The position numbers and the translations under genes were made by a program. The notes beneath the pieces were generated by a model. The model had not been told where the DNA came from, did not search any database, and saw only the letters and a program-made list of their open reading frames with translations. Below, piece after piece: positions 15,559 to 17,534 of a stretch of DNA of 17,534 nucleotides (position 1 is its first letter; each line of letters opens with the position of its first letter). Origin of the DNA: Myxococcales bacterium (GTDB lineage Bacteria > Myxococcota_A > UBA9160 > SMWR01); NCBI GenBank assembly GCA_022572485.1, contig JACZVU010000040.1, forward strand, positions 1 to 17,534, written 5' to 3'.

Positions 15559-16505
15559 TCGAGTATCTCTGGGAACTCTGGCAGGAATTGCGGGAGTACC
15601 TGGACGCGAATTTCGACCCCTTCCGCGACACGATCGACATCGTGCTGGTAGCTCTCGGGATCTACTGGTTGATGCTGCTCATGCGTGGCACTCGGGCGGT
15701 CCAGATCCTCGTGGGGCTGATTGTTCTGGTGGTCGCGAACGTGGCGTCGGATCTCTTCAACCTTCTCACGATGCGTCTGATTCTTGAAAAGCTCAGCGGA
15801 CCCGCGGTGATCATCATCGTGATCCTCTTTCAGCACGACATCCGGCGCGCGCTCGCGCGCGTGGGCCGCGGTTTCTTCCGCTCGGTCTCCGACCAGCAGG
15901 AATCCCAAATGCTCGAAGAGGTGGTTCGGGCCGCTCAGGAGCTCGCGCAGAGACGCGTGGGGGCGTTGATCGTATTGGAGCGCGAGACTGGGCTGGAGGA
16001 TCAGATCGAAGCGGGAATCGCACTCGACTCCAACGTTTCAAAGGAGTTGTTGATCTCGCTCTTTGTCCCGCATTCGCCGCTGCACGACGGGGCCGTGGTG
16101 GTCCAGCGCGGGCGCATTTCCCACGCGGGCTGCATTCTCCCGCTCACACTGCGCAATGATCTTCCGGAGGGTGTGGGTACGCGACACCGAGCGGCCGTCG
16201 GGATTACCGAAGAAACGGATGCCGTGGTAATCGTGGTTTCGGAAGAGACGGCGTCGATCTCCGTCGTGATGGGCGGTGAATTGACGGGTGGTCTGGATGC
16301 AGCCCGATTGCGGGTCATTTTGCGAGACGCGATGAGCGACTCGAGGGAGCTTCATGCGCCCGACGATTCCGCGACGGTGACTCTCGAGCTGGAACCGGGA
16401 GAAGACGGTGCTGCTCGAACGGATGCCGAGCCGGTCGCGCCCGAAGGGAGACCCGCCATGACCCATCGCGCCAAACAGGGCCGACAGGTCCGATCGGCGC
16501 GATAA
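15555..16505 (+). CDS. cdaA: Diadenylate cyclase CdaA
   Basis: This encodes a 316-residue membrane enzyme that joins two ATP into cyclic di-AMP, a messenger for osmotic and cell-wall control. Three hydrophobic segments occupy about 25-45, 47-66 and 78-95. The DAC domain (about 110-265) has the catalytic D178-G-A in SPLHDGAVVV, the ATP-binding T209-R210-H211-R212 and VSEETASISVV. The last 45 or so residues form an acidic then basic, probably disordered tail, longer than in Bacillus CdaA. GTG 15555 overlaps the folP stop and has a good ribosome site. ybbR begins one base after the stop and glmM follows. In Firmicutes the protein is modulated by CdaR (YbbR) and GlmM; the same order here suggests the same complex, which is inference. 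Confidence 0.95.
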   Translation: MIEYLWELWQELREYLDANFDPFRDTIDIVLVALGIYWLMLLMRGTRAVQILVGLIVLVVANVASDLFNLLTMRLILEKLSGPAVIIIVILFQHDIRRALARVGRGFFRSVSDQQESQMLEEVVRAAQELAQRRVGALIVLERETGLEDQIEAGIALDSNVSKELLISLFVPHSPLHDGAVVVQRGRISHAGCILPLTLRNDLPEGVGTRHRAAVGITEETDAVVIVVSEETASISVVMGGELTGGLDAARLRVILRDAMSDSRELHAPDDSATVTLELEPGEDGAARTDAEPVAPEGRPAMTHRAKQGRQVRSAR

Positions 16506-16506
16506 G

Positions 16507-17178
16507 ATGCGCGCCTACCAGATCCGCTACGGCCTGCTTGCGCTCGCGATCTCCACGGCCCTCTGGGGAATGTCCCATGGCTCATCCAAGATCGAGCGCG
16601 GCTTCGACATTCCAGTGGCATTCGTCGAGATGCCTGAAGAACTCGTCATTACTCACAAGAGCACCCAGGTGATCAACATCCGCGTGCTGGGATCGCGAGC
16701 CGCGCTTCGGGATATTTCTGCCAAGGACCTGGAGTACGCGGTCAACCTCGAGGGCGCGAAACCTGGGAAGGCGGTTTACCTCGTGGACGAGACGACCCTG
16801 GTGATGCCCCAGCGTGCGCGGATTCTGAGTCGTTCACCCGCCACCATCGAATTGGAATTCGAGCGGAAGAGCCGAAAATCGGTCCGCGTCACAGCCGATC
16901 TGGAGGGCGAGCCCGCGGAGGGTTTCGTGTTCACCGAAGTGGAAATCGACCCTCCCCGGGTCTGGCTTGAGGGCGCGCGCAGCAAGGTGCTTCGGCTGTC
17001 CGAGGTAATGACCGAAACGATCGATGTGGCCGGGCTGAGCGAATCTCTCGAGCGCGAAGTGCGGCTCTCGCTGGGCGTGGATCACATCTGGGTCGAAGAG
17101 GACAAGGCGGTCAAGCTGCGAATTTGGGTCGACCCGATTCCCGACCCTGCGGTCGAGGAGGGCGCCGAAAATGAGTGA
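16507..17178 (+). CDS. YbbR-domain CdaA regulator (CdaR-like)
   Basis: This encodes a 223-residue protein anchored by one N-terminal hydrophobic helix (about 8-24), with the rest outside the cytoplasmic membrane. Two YbbR-like beta modules can be made out (about 33-110, with [16 protein letters not shown] and [12 protein letters not shown], and about 118-205, with [15 protein letters not shown] and [13 protein letters not shown]). Bacillus CdaR has more such domains, so this is a short version, as is common in Gram-negative genomes. The family regulates CdaA through the membrane. The ATG lies one base after the cdaA stop, with no strong ribosome site, so coupling is likely. The gene overlaps glmM by 8 bases. 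Confidence 0.88.
   Translation: MRAYQIRYGLLALAISTALWGMSHGSSKIERGFDIPVAFVEMPEELVITHKSTQVINIRVLGSRAALRDISAKDLEYAVNLEGAKPGKAVYLVDETTLVMPQRARILSRSPATIELEFERKSRKSVRVTADLEGEPAEGFVFTEVEIDPPRVWLEGARSKVLRLSEVMTETIDVAGLSESLEREVRLSLGVDHIWVEEDKAVKLRIWVDPIPDPAVEEGAENE
17156..17161 (+). promoter_or_regulatory. Ribosome binding site of glmM
   Basis: A perfect AGGAGG within the 3' end of ybbR, 9 bases before the glmM ATG, is the strongest ribosome site in the terminal operon. Confidence 0.7.
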
Positions 17179-17534
17179 AGGAAGGCTATTCGGCACCGAT
17201 GGGGTTCGGGGAATAGCCAACGTGCATCCGATGACGGCTGAAATGGCGTTGTCGCTCGGCCAGGCCATCGCGCGGATTTTTCACGCGGACGCTGCCAAGC
17301 ACCGCCGTATCATCATCGGGAAGGACACTCGGTTGTCCGGCTATCTCTTCGAAGACGCGCTCGCAGCGGGAATCTGTTCGATGGGCGTGGACGTGATTCA
17401 GGTGGGTCCGATGCCAACGCCGGGCATGGCATTTTTGACCGCAGACATGCGCTGCCAGGCCGGAGTGATGATTTCGGCCAGCCACAATCCGTACCAGGAC
17501 AACGGGATCAAGTTCTTTTCGAGCGACGGTTACA
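17171..17534 (+). CDS. glmM: Phosphoglucosamine mutase, 3'-truncated by window
   Basis: The first 121 residues are visible of a cytoplasmic alpha-D-phosphohexomutase that converts glucosamine-6-phosphate to glucosamine-1-phosphate for UDP-GlcNAc, peptidoglycan and lipopolysaccharide. Diagnostic residues are [14 protein letters not shown] at the N-terminus, [23 protein letters not shown] and the active-site loop [17 protein letters not shown], with S104 as the phosphorylated serine. The frame is open to the right edge; about 330 residues are missing compared with the usual 445-450. The ATG overlaps the ybbR stop region by 8 bases and has a perfect AGGAGG. In other bacteria GlmM binds and inhibits CdaA, which fits its place behind cdaA and ybbR. 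Confidence 0.95.
   Translation, partial: MSEGRLFGTDGVRGIANVHPMTAEMALSLGQAIARIFHADAAKHRRIIIGKDTRLSGYLFEDALAAGICSMGVDVIQVGPMPTPGMAFLTADMRCQAGVMISASHNPYQDNGIKFFSSDGY

Noticed and set aside
14439..15908. A 489-codon open frame antisense to ftsH, folP and cdaA
   Set aside because: It shows Ala/Ser/Arg-biased composition, no domain motifs, and lies opposite three strongly conserved genes.
16458..16505. Small gene starting at the ATG inside the cdaA tail
   Set aside because: It is in the cdaA frame and would give only 15 residues; the GGGAG before it is probably chance.

Overview
The window is a G+C-rich bacterial chromosome segment, densely coded and almost entirely on the + strand. Its right half carries the gene order tilS-ftsH-folP-cdaA-ybbR-glmM, with a Pit/PhoU-like phosphate pair just upstream. 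From general knowledge that order resembles Deltaproteobacteria in the broad sense (Desulfobacterota, Myxococcota, Binatota-like lineages). The sequence alone does not fix the lineage. Several starts are GTG or TTG and are supported by Shine-Dalgarno (SD) motifs.

Left part (1-6323): a signalling and export block. A hybrid kinase enters at the left edge exactly at its phosphoacceptor His and runs HisKA-HATPase-REC-HisKA-HATPase. Next comes a 12-TM RND/MMPL-family exporter, then a REC-GAF-HisKA-HATPase protein. No DNA-binding output domain is present, so the regulated target is unknown. The gap between the exporter and the second kinase holds a short peptide-level match to a kinase N-box, possibly a remnant of a lost kinase.

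Middle (6324-9478): a 176-base spacer with three perfect hairpins; a small exported TolB/FlgO-like protein (GTG start); a CAU-anticodon tRNA (most likely elongator Met); a lipoprotein of the sulfatase/alkaline-phosphatase superfamily whose nucleophile position is Thr; and, convergent on the minus strand, a RidA-family deaminase.

Right part (9588-17534): pit and a DUF47/PhoU-like gene form a tight phosphate-transport pair. They are followed by tilS, whose PP-loop is slightly degenerate, and then a spacer with a perfect 32-bp tandem duplication. The run ftsH-folP-cdaA-ybbR-glmM follows, with overlaps or near-zero spacing. It links membrane proteolysis, folate synthesis, c-di-AMP synthesis and its regulator, and the first dedicated step toward UDP-GlcNAc. 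GlmM is cut by the right edge.

No insertion sequence, CRISPR array, phage gene or rRNA was seen, and no gene-free stretch exceeds 300 bases. Most of the region is housekeeping. The less ordinary items are the kinase-exporter-kinase cluster, the asymmetric RND proton site, the Thr-type sulfatase, the TilS motif changes and the repeat structures in the spacers.
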